Counted from the first letter of the stretch, positions 34,796-44,236 are shown. The stretch: 64,000 nt of DNA from Pseudomonas sp. BGr12 (GCF_030272895.1 NZ_JALRNF010000030.1:1-64000), one strand, 5' to 3'. Notes: generated from the sequence alone by a model not told the origin. Made by a program: numbers and translations.

Positions 34796-34917
34796 GCCGG
34801 CGGGGTGTCGTTCTATGGCTTGGGTGGGGCATAGGATGCGCAGGATTGGCGCAGGAGGCAAGTTTTATCTGTATGCATATACAGGCTTCGTGTATGCCTG
34901 GGGCGACTGCTGGGCAG

Positions 34918-34993
34918 TCGATCGCAGGCTTCGCCAGCTCCCACGGTGGGCGGTGTATTCGAAACCCTGTGGGAGCTGGCGAAGCCTGCGATG
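34918..34993. repeat. Inverted repeat pair, type 2
   Basis: Arms ATCGCAGGCTTCGCCAGCTC and GAGCTGGCGAAGCCTGCGAT are exact complements, separated by about 30 bases. This is the same family as 17526. It lies 3' of metY and upstream of topB. Confidence 0.88.
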
Positions 34994-35008
34994 ACGGTCA
35001 CCTTTGGT

Positions 35009-36286
35009 TCAAGAACGGCTCGCTTCCAGCGCCTGGCCCAGGTCGGCCATGATGTCATCTACATGCTCGATACCGATCGACAGGCGCACCATGTCCCGCG
35101 GCACGCCGGCCCGCTCCAGTTCTTCGTCGTTGAGCTGGCGGTGGGTGGTGGAGGCAGGGTGGCAGGCCAGGGATTTGGCATCGCCGATATTGACCAGGCG
35201 AACCACCAGTTTCAGTGCATCGATAAAGCGCGCCCCGGCCTCCTGGCCACCCTTGATGCCGAACGAGAGGATCGACGCCGGCTTGCCCTGGGTGTAGCGC
35301 AGCGCCAGTTCATGTTCCGGATGGTCAGGCAAGCCTGCGTACTTGACCCAGGCCACTTGCTCGTGGGCTTGCAGATAACGGGCGACCTTCAGGGCGTTCT
35401 CGGTGTGGCGCTCCATGCGCAGGGCGAGGGTTTCCAGGCCTTGCAGGATCAGGAAGGCATTGAACGGCGACAGTGCAGCCCCGGTGTTGCGCAGCGGCAC
35501 CACCCGGCAGCGGCCGATGAAGGCGGCAGGGCCGAAGGCTTCGGTGTAGGTCACGCCGTGGTAGGACGGGTCCGGGGTGTTGAGCAGGGCGAAGCGTTCC
35601 TTGTGCTCGGCCCAGGGGAATTTGCCCGAATCGATGACGATGCCTCCGATGCTGGTGCCGTGGCCACCGATGTACTTGGTCAGCGAGTGCACGACGATAT
35701 CGGCGCCATGTTCGAACGGCCGGCAGAGGATCGGCGTGGCCACGGTATTGTCGACGATCAGCGGCACGCCGTGACGATGGGCGGCATCGGCCAGGGCCTT
35801 GAGGTCGACGATATTGCCCGCCGGGTTGCCGATCGACTCGCAGAACACCGCCTTGGTGCGGCTGTCGATCAGGGCTTCGAGGGCGGCGATATCGTCGTGG
35901 GCGGCGAAGCGGGTCTGGATGCCGAAGCGGGGCAGGGTGTGGGCCAGCAGGTTATAGGTGCCGCCGTACAGCTTGGCCACCGAGACGATATTGTCACCGG
36001 CTTCGGCCACCGTCTGGATGGCATAGGTAATTGCCGCCATGCCCGAGGCTACCGCCAGGGCACCGACGCCGCCTTCGAGAGCAGCCATGCGCTGCTCCAG
36101 CACATCGTTGGTCGGGTTCATGATCCGGCTATAGATGTTGCCGGCGACCTTCAGGTCGAACAGGTCGGCGCCGTGCTGGGTGTCGTCGAAGGCAAAGGAG
36201 GTGGTCTGGTAGATCGGGACGGCGACGGCCTTGGTGCTCGGGTCGGGGCTGAAGCCCGCGTGGATGGCCAGGGTTTCCAGCTTCAT
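35009..36286 (-). CDS. metY: O-acetylhomoserine sulfhydrylase (MetY-type PLP enzyme)
   Basis: A 425-residue Cys/Met-metabolism PLP enzyme. The PLP lysine is in DIVVHSLTKYIGGHGTSIGG (about 205), preceded by VDNTVATPILCRPFEHGAD; PLP-phosphate residues are in VASGMAAI; the C-terminal RLVNIGDAKSLACHPASTTH matches O-acetylhomoserine aminocarboxypropyltransferases. It makes homocysteine from O-acetylhomoserine and sulfide in the cytoplasm. AAGGAG lies eight bases before ATG 36286, which rules out the longer upstream frame. A single-gene unit. Confidence 0.93.
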   Translation of the reverse strand: MKLETLAIHAGFSPDPSTKAVAVPIYQTTSFAFDDTQHGADLFDLKVAGNIYSRIMNPTNDVLEQRMAALEGGVGALAVASGMAAITYAIQTVAEAGDNIVSVAKLYGGTYNLLAHTLPRFGIQTRFAAHDDIAALEALIDSRTKAVFCESIGNPAGNIVDLKALADAAHRHGVPLIVDNTVATPILCRPFEHGADIVVHSLTKYIGGHGTSIGGIVIDSGKFPWAEHKERFALLNTPDPSYHGVTYTEAFGPAAFIGRCRVVPLRNTGAALSPFNAFLILQGLETLALRMERHTENALKVARYLQAHEQVAWVKYAGLPDHPEHELALRYTQGKPASILSFGIKGGQEAGARFIDALKLVVRLVNIGDAKSLACHPASTTHRQLNDEELERAGVPRDMVRLSIGIEHVDDIMADLGQALEASRS

Positions 36287-36367
36287 GCAATCACTCCTTG
36301 AAAGTCTGACGGAGGCCAGAGCATGGAGCGCGGCGAATGTGGCGGTCAAGGGGCACGTCTGGCGCAC

Positions 36368-37024
36368 TCAACCGGCCTTGCGCAAGGTCAGGTTGATACG
36401 CAGATTGCCCAGCAACGGATGGGCGCCAGGCTTGAGTGGCAGCACCCCATGAAAGCGCAGCCGGTCCTCGCCACCCCAGACCAGCACATCGCCATGGCGC
36501 AGGCCGATGCGCTGGGTCGGCGCGTTGCGTACCTGTCCGCCCAGCAGGAACACCGCCGGCAAACCCAGCGACACCGACACGATCGGCTGGCTGAAGTCCT
36601 GCTCGTCACGGTCCTGGTGCAGGCTCAGGCGATTACCGGGGCGATAGCAGTTGACCAGGCAGGCATCGGGACGAAAACCAGCGAACCCGGCCAGGGCGGC
36701 CGCGCGACCGGCCAGGTCCAGCAACACCTCGGGCAGCGCCGGCCAGGGCTGGTTGCTCAAGGGGTCGAACGGGCTGTAGCGGTAACCCCGATGATCGCTG
36801 ACCCAACCCAGCTCACCGCAATTGGTCAGGCCGACCACCATCTTCTGCCCGCCGGGGGTGAGCATATGGCGAAAGGGCGCCGCGGCGACGACCTTGCGCA
36901 ATTCCGGCAACAAGGCTTCGACCTGCGGCAGGGCGAAGCCTGGCAGTACCACGGCCTGTGCTGCCACCCACTGCGGTTGCAGCGGGGCGCCAGGGTCGAA
37001 AAGGTCGAGTTCGGTTTGCATCAT
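36368..37024 (-). CDS. alkB: Alkylated-DNA dioxygenase AlkB
   Basis: A 218-residue Fe(II)/2-oxoglutarate dioxygenase. The substrate and Fe-binding features of AlkB are present: GYRYSPFDPLSNQPWP, NCYRPGNRLSLHQDRDEQDF (the H-x-D iron ligands), the second His in RLRFHGVLPL and the 2-oxoglutarate arginines in RINLTLR. It repairs 1-methyladenine and 3-methylcytosine. Two adjacent ATGs (37024, 37021) are possible starts, both with weak Shine-Dalgarno; the family's usual length supports them over the longer frame. Confidence 0.93.
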   Translation of the reverse strand: MMQTELDLFDPGAPLQPQWVAAQAVVLPGFALPQVEALLPELRKVVAAAPFRHMLTPGGQKMVVGLTNCGELGWVSDHRGYRYSPFDPLSNQPWPALPEVLLDLAGRAAALAGFAGFRPDACLVNCYRPGNRLSLHQDRDEQDFSQPIVSVSLGLPAVFLLGGQVRNAPTQRIGLRHGDVLVWGGEDRLRFHGVLPLKPGAHPLLGNLRINLTLRKAG

Positions 37025-37175
37025 CGTCAACGAACAGTAGGCGGGCAGGGGCGATACCCGTATGATAAGGCGCTTTGGCGTGGGTGCGTCATCCCGGATC
37101 CTGGCTTGAAACCCCGCGTCCACGGCACTTGAAGCCCCTTGGTGAAAAAAAATAAAACTTTTTGAATTCAAGGGG

Positions 37176-37204
37176 TTGCCAGCTCAATCGAATGAGTCCA
37201 TAAT
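37176..37204 (+). promoter_or_regulatory. Sigma-70 promoter for the tRNA-Cys transcript
   Basis: TTGCCA (37176-37181), a 17-base spacer and CATAAT (37199-37204) make a near-consensus promoter. Transcription would begin near 37211 and run about 120 bases to the tRNA, leaving room for a long leader or a lost upstream tRNA. Confidence 0.65.
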
Positions 37205-37331
37205 TCTCCCCATCGAAAGCGACACAGCTGAAAAGCCTAGCGTTTTCAAGGAGATAGCGGTTTTAGCGAGTTGTTTCCTTACAGAGTTGTATATGTTTGA
37301 GATCGCTGATTGAAGGGTCTTGGGCATTTGA

Positions 37332-37405
37332 GGCCGAGTAGCAAAGTGGTTATGCTCCGGATTGCAAATCCGTCTACGCCGGTTCGATTCCGACCTCGGC
37401 CTCCA
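37332..37405 (+). tRNA. tRNA-Cys (GCA)
   Basis: Seventy-four bases with acceptor stem GGCCGAG/CTCGGCC, anticodon loop ATTGCAAAT (GCA at 37364-37366), T-arm with GGTTCGATTCC and encoded CCA end. It is the integration site of the adjacent accessory region: its 3' 48 bases are repeated at 48580. Confidence 0.96.
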
Positions 37406-37454
37406 TTATTGAAAGCCCCGCAGATCAAGGTCTGCGGGGTTTTTCGTTTGGGCT
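37358..37454 (+). repeat. 97-bp direct repeat, left copy (att-like, in tRNA-Cys)
   Basis: The segment from the anticodon stem of tRNA-Cys through its terminator to GTTTGGGCT is identical, base for base as far as I can compare, to 48580-48676. Identity stops abruptly on both sides. The copies bracket 11.1 kb of accessory DNA and each is followed by the same integrase 3' end, as expected of attachment sites of related elements. Confidence 0.9.
37413..37445 (+). terminator. Intrinsic terminator after tRNA-Cys
   Basis: Stem CCCCGCAGA/TCTGCGGGG with loop TCAAGG followed by six T. It ends the tRNA transcript; a second copy exists at 48635-48667 within the right repeat. Confidence 0.88.
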
Positions 37455-37506
37455 CTGAAAAGCCGATCATTTCCGCATCTTTCAGCATCGTTTCCGCAAC
37501 TACGGG

Positions 37507-37962
37507 TTATTTGGTCGGGCTCACGACCTCGCCGACCCGGCGGTAGACCTCCTGCGTGATCTTCTCTTTCGAGTGCCCCGGCAGTCGGCTTGCATGGCTG
37601 AGGTCTTCGATTTCAGATGCCGCCTTCGGTCGGATGTCTCGAAACTGGAACTGCCTGATGTCATCCGCCAGATCCGGGTTGCTGTCAGCGATCGCCTGCT
37701 TCATGGCTTCGTCCCGAGCTTCATTCCAGCGATTGTTCATCATCTTCCAGCTCATACGCAGCCCCGACCGGTTGGTGATCAGACGAGAGCTGCGGATACC
37801 GGCGATGCGTCGGCGCTCCAACAGTCCAGCCAGGAACGTACCAAGGCTGGTGTCTTCGCCATTTATGACCAGGCGGATGCGCAGGTACTTGCCGGTCTTG
37901 CCCTGGACCACTGAGTAAAACTCGCTATCCAGGTCGTTTGTGGTCGCCTTCCACGCCGACAT
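37507..37962 (-). pseudogene. Tyrosine integrase, 5'-truncated
   Basis: The 151 residues correspond to the C-terminal part of a phage-type tyrosine recombinase. QGKTGKYLRIRL opens it; the RDIRPKAASE box, the LPGHSKEK segment and the catalytic tyrosine in EVYRR are present. The N-terminal arm-binding and core domains and the first catalytic arginine region are missing, so it cannot recombine DNA. It lies right next to the tRNA-Cys attachment site with its 3' end towards the site, the normal orientation of such integrases. Confidence 0.85.
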
Positions 37963-38027
37963 ATCGCGGCATTGAATAGGGGGGGGGAGGGGTTAAAGCG
38001 GGGTGGAGTACATTTGTACTCCTTCGG

Positions 38028-38456
38028 TTAATTGCTGGCGTTGAGGCGGTCCAGGCGTTCGATCTCGGCGAAAATCAGGGCGCCGGCTTTCACCAGGTCG
38101 CGGCGCGGGGTGGTGGGCTTCCAGTGCTCAATGTCCCGGCGGAACAGGGAGCGCCCGACCTTCTGTGCACCTCCAGCGCTGCACGCATAGGCCGCAGCGG
38201 CCAGGGCCAGTTCGCAGAAGGTGTAACAGTCATCGCGCTCTAGCTTGTAGTCCTCGGCGCTAATCTGACGTCGGCGCTCAGCGATAACGTCGCGAGCGGC
38301 ATTGGTCTGATCGGCCGGCTGGGCGAGAAGGGCGCGCAGCTCTTCGCATTCGCCATAGATGCTCATGCCTTCTGTGTACATGTGGTCAATCCTCCGCAGC
38401 AGCTCACGCGGCACGCTGACCATCTCGGTGTTGCTGGATCGGTTTTCTGTGGGCAT
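38028..38456 (-). CDS. Prophage-type hypothetical protein
   Basis: A 142-residue soluble protein. The segment AARDVIAERRRQISAEDYKLERDD plus ELALAAAAYA and RRDLVKAGALIFAEIERLDR, here quoted in parts, is a pattern I know from small early-region proteins of Pseudomonas and enterobacterial prophages whose function is unknown. The ATG at 38456 follows GAGGTATCCCC. A nine-G run (37979-37987) lies downstream. It looks intact despite its decayed surroundings. Confidence 0.65.
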   Translation of the reverse strand: MPTENRSSNTEMVSVPRELLRRIDHMYTEGMSIYGECEELRALLAQPADQTNAARDVIAERRRQISAEDYKLERDDCYTFCELALAAAAYACSAGGAQKVGRSLFRRDIEHWKPTTPRRDLVKAGALIFAEIERLDRLNASN

Positions 38457-38535
38457 GGGGATACCTCGCCGGGCTGGCGTGATTCTGTGACGTTGGAGTT
38501 GGCTACGCTTAACGTATTGCAGAGAGGTGCGCGTT

Positions 38536-38760
38536 ATGAGCGAGCGTGACAATAAACAGACGCTAATGTCGGGCTGTGCGGGCTGTGCGGGCTGTGGGGA
38601 GGCAATGAACTTCGACCCCGATGACCCAAGGCCTGAGTTTGAGTTCCAGTGTGAGCACTGCCAAAAGGTCAATATCGTGATCTGGGGGGTAGGTGAGCCG
38701 CCCCACTGGTATACGGAAATCAAACCAAATTCACATGATGCCGATGCTTCGGCGCAATAG
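38536..38760 (+). CDS. Small zinc-ribbon-like protein
   Basis: A 74-residue protein with cysteines arranged CAGCAGCGEAM near residues 13-20 and CEHC near 42, suggesting a zinc ribbon. GAGG precedes ATG 38536. It resembles the two other small Cys-pair proteins of this region (48912, 49257) in size and layout, and diverges from the gene at 38028. Probably a phage-derived nucleic-acid-binding or structural peptide; function unknown. Confidence 0.6.
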   Translation: MSERDNKQTLMSGCAGCAGCGEAMNFDPDDPRPEFEFQCEHCQKVNIVIWGVGEPPHWYTEIKPNSHDADASAQ

Positions 38761-38770
38761 GTGTGAGTGG

Positions 38771-39597
38771 TTAAGCCGCCTTCGGCAGCGCTTCAATCAC
38801 CCTTTGGCCGGCCAGCGGCGGTACTGCGTTGCCGGCCATGTGCATGGTCAGTCGGTGGTTGTCCGGGTGCAGGGTGTCAGCCGGGAACGACTGCGCGGCC
38901 AGGGCCTCGTCGGCGCTGAGCATGCGCATGCGGTCGCCGTCGACCAGCGCCCAGCGGTCCAGGGTGGTGATCGTGCCAATCGGGCGGTTGATGTCGCGCC
39001 CGGTGAGACCTGAGCCTTTGCCATAGTAGGGCATGATGAACCGGTCGCCGAAGCGCTCGCGGCCGCTGCGTACCCGCTCCAGGGTGGCCTGGGCCCGACC
39101 CGGCTTGTCGATCGAAGACCAGCGCCCGGCGTCGAAGTCGAGGAAACTGGCCGCTGGCACATGCTGGCGCCGGTGCAGCTCGAGCATCAGCGGTGCTTTG
39201 CTGCGGGTCAGGACCAGGAACAGCCTTACCCGATGCTGTGGCACGCCGAGGTCGGCGCAGTCCACGACGTGCGGCGCGACCTGGTAACCCAGCGCCTGCA
39301 CCGCCGGCACCCAGGCCGGGTACAGCGCCCAGTCAGTGAACTCTTCGACGTTCTCCACCCGCGCCGCTTCCGGCCGGTGAAACTCCAAGGCAGATACCAC
39401 GGCCCAGGCTGTCGAGCGGGATGAATCGTGCTGCGGGTTGCCCGACTTCTTACCCCGGGCCTTCGAGTGGCCCTGGCAGCATGGGGAGGCCAGCAGCAGG
39501 TCATGCTTCGGCACTTGCTCCCATCTGGCTTGGTGCAGGTCCTGACAGACGTGTTCGGCATGCGGGTGATTGGCGGAATGCCATCGAGGCCAATGCT
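38771..39597 (-). pseudogene. C5-cytosine DNA methyltransferase, N-terminus lost
   Basis: From motif IV onward this is a good Dcm-type enzyme: LLASPCCQGHSKARG (catalytic Cys), RVENVEEF (motif VI), PQHRVRLF (motif VIII) and MAGNAVPPLAGQRVIEAL (motifs IX-X). Reading upstream in the same frame gives NHPHAEHVCQDLHQA and a residual HWP-WHSA, then similarity ends near 39597. Motif I (SAM-binding FxGxG) is missing here, but matching N-terminal pieces occur at 49112-49201 and 50985-51114. It is therefore inactive as it stands. Confidence 0.8.
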
Positions 39598-39867
39598 AAG
39601 CAAACAGGCATCGTTCTCACTGCAGAGGAAGCCTTGAACAAGGCGCTCGGACTAAGCAAGTTGGCGAAGAAGCGCCGAAAGAAGAAGGGCAAGAAAAAGG
39701 GCGGCTCGATGTTTCTTCCTGGAAGCTTCGAGAGCAATTCACGCTGTTGAACGTAGTCGCGGTCATCGAACATGCCCAGGAATACGTCTGCGCTGAAGCC
39801 GAGCATGGAAAGCGACTTCTTGATGGCATCGGTCAGCGACTTTTTCGGCGCCTCGCCATCGGTGGTG
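39598..39867. pseudogene. Junction of unrelated phage gene fragments
   Basis: On the minus strand, 39863 down to about 39729 encodes APKKSLTDAIKKSLSMLGFS and ADVFLGMFDDRDYV, a stretch typical of phage single-strand annealing proteins (ERF/Rad52-like), with no start or end. On the plus strand, 39600-39710 could encode the basic tail of another protein (AEEALNKALGLSKLAKKRRK). Both break off. The stretch joins the methyltransferase piece to the tail-fibre piece. Confidence 0.45.
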
Positions 39868-40209
39868 TACGTCGTGGAAGGTGAAATCGTCGGCCTGTCC
39901 GGCTCTCCCCAGCACCCGATGAACGACATCGAATGGGTGGAGATGGATGACAGCGACCCGGCGGTCGTCCAGTGGCTGGAGGCCCAGAAGCCCAGCGCGG
40001 AAGTATTGGCGCTCGCCAAGCGGGATTCGCTGCTACAGATGGCCGCGATCAGAATCGCCCCGCTGCAGGATGCGGTTGACATTGAAGAGGCCACGGACGC
40101 CGAGAAGGTGGAGCTTGTCCTGTGGAAGAAGTACCGCGTAGCGCTCAATCGGGTCGAAGACCAGCCAGGTTACCCGGATAGCATCAGCTGGCCGGCCATC
40201 CCCGATTGA
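39868..40209 (+). pseudogene. Tail-fibre assembly protein fragment
   Basis: About 114 residues from VVEGEIVGLSGSPQHP to the stop. The second half (AAIRIAPLQDAVDIEEATDA, then LVLWKKYRVALNRVEDQPG and the end SWPAIPD) is typical of phage tail-fibre assembly proteins. The N-terminus comes from a different gene in antisense (see the neighbouring fragment), so the original start is gone. Confidence 0.6.
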
Positions 40210-40224
40210 ACCCGCAGCAGCCAA

Positions 40225-40557
40225 TCACACCACGGCGTCATTTCCAGCGAACTTTTGGTCTCGTCTAGCTTTACGTTTATGTCGAGCTAAAAGTACCCCA
40301 AGCAATACGAACGCTGATACCGGTAGGCTAAGAAAGAAAACTAGGCTGAGCAGGAATAACTCTAATGTTTCAAGAGTTTTAGGCGGTATTTTGAAAAGTT
40401 TCCTTAATACAACTAATGCCCGGTTAGGTGGCATGGGTTTCTCAAAGTCGTCGAGCCAGAAACGATAGTAAGAAAATGCTTGAGAGATTGCTGCGGCGCC
40501 GATCCACAACATTGTTACAATCATGTTAAACGTCGCTAGATTAGACAAATTATTCAC
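40225..40557 (-). CDS. Small inner-membrane protein, phage region
   Basis: Up to 110 residues with two or three hydrophobic segments (FNMIVTMLWIGAAAISQAF; LFLLSLVFFLSLPVSAFVLL) and a basic C-terminal tail (RHKRKARRDQKFA). AAAGGAG overlaps the GTG at 40557 too closely; a TTG at 40548 has better spacing, so the true start may be three codons in. Markedly more AT-rich than the chromosome. The layout (small polytopic protein alone on one strand next to an endolysin) would suit a phage exclusion or lysis-modulating protein, but nothing identifies it. Confidence 0.55.
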   Translation of the reverse strand: MNNLSNLATFNMIVTMLWIGAAAISQAFSYYRFWLDDFEKPMPPNRALVVLRKLFKIPPKTLETLELFLLSLVFFLSLPVSAFVLLGVLLARHKRKARRDQKFAGNDAVV

Positions 40558-40662
40558 TCCTTTGAATTTGACGAGCGGGGGGGAGGGGATCTTACCCTGT
40601 ATTCATCATCTGTATATAGGATGCCTCCTAAATTGCGGATTGAAGTTTCTTATGGAGAAACA

Positions 40663-41236
40663 CATGCCCATTATTGAGCAGCAACTGCTGCAGATCCTCC
40701 CCAAAGCCCGCCCAGTCGCGGGCATTTTTTTGCCTGCACTCAACCGGGCCATGGCGCGCTACAAGATCGACAGCCGGGTTCGTCAGGCGGCGTTCCTGGC
40801 CCAGGTCGGGCATGAGTCGGGCCAGCTGCGGAACTTGGTCGAAAACTTGAACTACGGCGCCGAAGGTCTGGCCGCCACCTGGAAGAGCCGATACCGCGGC
40901 ACTGACGGCAAGCCGAACGCGAAGGCAATCAGCCTGGCGCGCAAGCCGGAAACGATTGCCAACGACGCCTACGCCGGGCGCAACGGCAACATTCACCCGG
41001 GTGACGGCTGGCGCTTTCGCGGGCGCGGCCTGCTGCAGGTCACCGGCCGGACCAAATATGCCGGCGCCGGCACCGGCCTGGGCCTGCCGCTGGAAGATGA
41101 ACCCCAGCTGCTCGAGCAGCCGGAGCACGCCGCCATGTCCGCCGTTTGGTGGTGGGCGAATTTCCATTGTCGTTTTTCATGCATGAAGGCTGCCTGCGTC
41201 AGGCGGCTTCCGACCCAAAGCGGAGATTTGGAGTGA
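40663..41236 (+). pseudogene. GH19 endolysin (chitinase-like), 3' end replaced
   Basis: Residues 1 to about 165 are a family 19 glycoside-hydrolase endolysin: MPIIEQQLLQILPKARPVAG, the catalytic glutamate in AFLAQVGHESGQLRNL, and RFRGRGLLQVTGRTKYAG. Homology ends at AAMSAVWWWA; the last 25 residues (NFHCRFSCMKAAC onward) are unrelated and the C-terminal helical part of the fold is missing. GGAG precedes the ATG. The break at about 41160 is where the non-phage cargo begins. Confidence 0.75.
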
Positions 41237-41378
41237 CCGAGCGGAATTACATTTTAAAACATCGAGTCGTTTGACACTACGAAACGGTTAGACGAATGTT
41301 GGCATTGAATTGGATATCAGCTATTACAGGCATTTCGTATCCTTTGAACTATAGATCCGCCAATACAGTGATAATTTC

Positions 41379-41837
41379 ATGGCTAACCTGACCTATCGTC
41401 CTGCCAACCCGGATGACGCCTCCCTGTGTATCAAAATCCGAGGGCTGACGCGAGAAAATGCATTCTCACCAGAAGAGTTGCATGCACTTGGCATTACCAC
41501 CGAATCTTGGAGCACGGGCATCCAAGACGGCAGTTGCCCTGGCTTCGTAGCGTGTGACGATGGCCGGATGATTGGCTACTGTTTTGGAGATCGGGATACC
41601 GGCGAGATTGTTGTCCTCGCCCTTCTTCCTTCATACGAAGGACTGGGAATCGGCAAAACGCTGCTTGCGATGATGGTTGATCAACTCAAAAATCAAGGGT
41701 TTCATCGCGTGTTCTTGGCTTGTTCCAGCGATCCGAATGTTCGGTCATATGGATTCTATCGACATCTGGGATGGAGCCCAACAGGGGAAAGGGATGGCTC
41801 TGGAGATGACATTCTCGAAATAAAGTTAAGTGATTGA
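41379..41837 (+). CDS. GNAT-family N-acetyltransferase (island cargo)
   Basis: A 152-residue acetyltransferase: GEIVVLALLPSYEGLGIGKTLLAMMV (about 73-98), in which GLGIGKT is the acetyl-CoA loop, and RSYGFYRHLGWSPTGE at the C-terminus. Base composition is lower in GC than chromosomal genes nearby, and it follows directly after the endolysin break, so it was probably acquired. Substrate unknown. Confidence 0.82.
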   Translation: MANLTYRPANPDDASLCIKIRGLTRENAFSPEELHALGITTESWSTGIQDGSCPGFVACDDGRMIGYCFGDRDTGEIVVLALLPSYEGLGIGKTLLAMMVDQLKNQGFHRVFLACSSDPNVRSYGFYRHLGWSPTGERDGSGDDILEIKLSD

Positions 41838-42484
41838 ACGATATTGGTAATTCTAAAATTGAACGGGATGCGGAGCGTTTGCTTGGGATTGCCACCAACC
41901 TTTCATGAACGGCTACTTTGGATCGAAAGCGGCCACCCAAGATTCACTGTCAGCCATTTATTCTAGCTACTCGAATTGATCAAGCCAGTGTAGGACCTCT
42001 CGCAGGCTAACCCGCTATTCGGGCGCAGTCGGGTGGCTGACCGACCGAGGGAGGTAGCGGCGCTAAGCACGCGGTGGCTGACTCAGTGGCGTGGAGGCGA
42101 ATCTTTGCCACTCGCCTTGGCCATGACCCGGAACTGGTAATCGGACACAGCCTGGAACAGCGACTCAGCCAGAAAGCGCAGGGTTCCCCCGAATGGTCGC
42201 AGCGTCCCACTATCTCAATACGATGGTACGTGCACTTTTGGCCCCCCCTTGAGGAGGGTCTCACTCCGAAGCCGTGCTGATCGGTAGTAAGACAGGCCCT
42301 GTTCGGCCACAATCGATCACTCAGTTCAAGCTGGGACGCACCGCATGCTCACCCCCCCGCGCCATCGGCAACTACCGCTCGATCAACCAACTTGTATTGC
42401 CGCTAGGCTAGCGTATTCGAGCGCAGCGCAAGTGGACATGCTCCAATCGGTGGGCGTCGCAATTACTGGTTGCTCATGCGCTTC
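41838..42484. other. Intergenic stretch without supported gene
   Basis: About 650 bases. Frames at 42007-42312 and nearby have no ribosome-binding site and no recognisable domain. The mixture of AT-rich (41838-42000) and GC-rich (42040-42300) text suggests joined debris rather than one sequence. I see no transposase ends or repeats. Confidence 0.4.
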
Positions 42485-44236
42485 CTAAATCTGGCTTTGC
42501 CCTGTGACCACCATAGTCGTTTCTGCCTGCGGCAACGCCAAGGCGGGCAGTATTGAAGGCAAATTCAACTGCCGCAATAGCGGCATGTCGTAGCCATAAA
42601 TGTCGGGCTTGAACGTCACCCGCCCCTCGCTGCTCAAGTCGACCGTCCAATAGGCCAACAACACCGGTACCTTGACCGGAAGCTTGATGTTCTTGGTCCT
42701 GCCATTGGCCAACTGCTTTTGAATCCCCTCGCTGTTCCAGCGCACCGGGTCGTTGAACAACAACTCGACCAACTGCAGTGGATTCTCCACCCGAATACAT
42801 CCGGAGCTGGTGGTGCGCACGGGCTTGGCGAACAACTCGCGATGCGGCGTGTCGTGCAGGTAAATCGCATAGTCGTTGGGGAAACGAATGGCCACCTGCC
42901 CTAACGAGTTGGTAGGGCCGGCGTCCTGGCGCAGCGTGAGGCCGCGCGCGTTGTACCAGTCGACGTTCGCCGGATCGAGTTCGTTGCCAGCACGATCAAG
43001 GACCTTGATCCGGCTGGCCGCAAGGTAACCCGGGTTCTGCTGAATCTTGGGCAGCATATCGTTGACCAGAATCGTCGGCGGCACAGTCCAGGTGGGGTTG
43101 AAGGTGATGTAGGTGATCTCGGACTGAAACACCGGGGTGCTGCGCACAGGCTTGCCGACCTGCACCCGGGAACGCCAGATGGGTTCGCCGTCGCGATAGA
43201 ACGCCACTTTGTAGCCGGCGATATCGACAACGACAAAAGTGCCATGGAGTTTGTAGAGCAGCCAGCGCGCCCGTTCCATGTTCACACGGACCTGATCAAT
43301 CCGTGCGTCGACAGGCACATTCAGCGCCGCCAGGGTCGCCGGCCCAGCCACGCCATCCACGCCAAGATACTGATCGACCTGATACTTCTTCACCGCAGCA
43401 ATGACTTTATCGTCGTAAGCACTGCGCTTGCCCTTATGCGGCTCCAGATAACCACCGGCCACCAGACGGGCACGCAACTGTGCGACCACAGCGCCGTCCA
43501 TCCCCGGCTTGAGTGACTGCCCTTCGGCGACTTTCGGCCAACCACCGGCATCGCGAACCTGACGCAACTGCGCCAATGCCTCACGCATGCGGCTATAAAC
43601 CGCCTCTTGCGGCGGCGCCTGGGCGAACGCACGGGCCACATCGTGAGCATCCAGGGCAGCAAAGAAACTGTTCACATCTTCACGAGGATCAACACCGATC
43701 GGGTCGAAGTTCCAATGAAAATCCAGCCGCGACGGATTGACCTTGCCGCGCCGCAATTGCAGGAGTGCGGTGATGTAGGTGCGGGTCAGCGCGATATCAA
43801 AAGCCGCCGTTTGCGCTGGCGTCGGCGCGGAGGCCTGCAAAAACGATTGAGCCTCGGCCAACTCGTCGCCCCGGAAGTCCGCAGGGTTCAGGCCGTCAGC
43901 TTGTATGTCATTCAGGCTCTTGAGCAACTGGGTGATATCGCGCCCGTCTGTCCAGGCAGCGCGATAGTTGCGATGGGAATAGAAATCGAGAACAACGCGA
44001 TTGATGTCCGCGCGTTGATGCTTGCGAGAGGTAATCAAGGGAGGAAATGACGATACCAGGGGTTCAAGCGCGGCCTGGATCCCTTGTCCAACGATGTCGT
44101 CAGGCGCTGCAGTCGCCGGATTGACCTGCGCAGATACCGACAACACGATCTGCGACGTTTCACCCAGCGCAGTGCCGCTGATCAGAAAGACCATAAATAA
44201 AGCACGGCTTATGACGAATACCCTTGATAACTGCAC
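42485..44236 (-). CDS. L,D-transpeptidase, YcbB/LdtD-like
   Basis: A 583-residue exported enzyme. Start GTG 44236 has AAGGA seven bases upstream and opens the signal sequence (ISRALFMVFLISGTALG). An N-terminal scaffold region is followed by a peptidoglycan-binding domain (about 265-320: GMDGAVVAQLRARLVAGGYL) and a YkuD domain with catalytic Cys in TTSSGCIRVENPLQLVELLF (about 475-495). It would make 3-3 cross-links in peptidoglycan in the periplasm. It diverges from a second L,D-transpeptidase-type gene 87 bases away, within the tRNA-Cys accessory region. Confidence 0.92.
   Translation of the reverse strand: MQLSRVFVISRALFMVFLISGTALGETSQIVLSVSAQVNPATAAPDDIVGQGIQAALEPLVSSFPPLITSRKHQRADINRVVLDFYSHRNYRAAWTDGRDITQLLKSLNDIQADGLNPADFRGDELAEAQSFLQASAPTPAQTAAFDIALTRTYITALLQLRRGKVNPSRLDFHWNFDPIGVDPREDVNSFFAALDAHDVARAFAQAPPQEAVYSRMREALAQLRQVRDAGGWPKVAEGQSLKPGMDGAVVAQLRARLVAGGYLEPHKGKRSAYDDKVIAAVKKYQVDQYLGVDGVAGPATLAALNVPVDARIDQVRVNMERARWLLYKLHGTFVVVDIAGYKVAFYRDGEPIWRSRVQVGKPVRSTPVFQSEITYITFNPTWTVPPTILVNDMLPKIQQNPGYLAASRIKVLDRAGNELDPANVDWYNARGLTLRQDAGPTNSLGQVAIRFPNDYAIYLHDTPHRELFAKPVRTTSSGCIRVENPLQLVELLFNDPVRWNSEGIQKQLANGRTKNIKLPVKVPVLLAYWTVDLSSEGRVTFKPDIYGYDMPLLRQLNLPSILPALALPQAETTMVVTGQSQI

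Noticed and set aside
42007..42312. A possible 101-residue minus-strand protein
   Set aside because: Cysteine- and arginine-rich composition, no start signal, no recognisable motif; it looks like non-coding debris.
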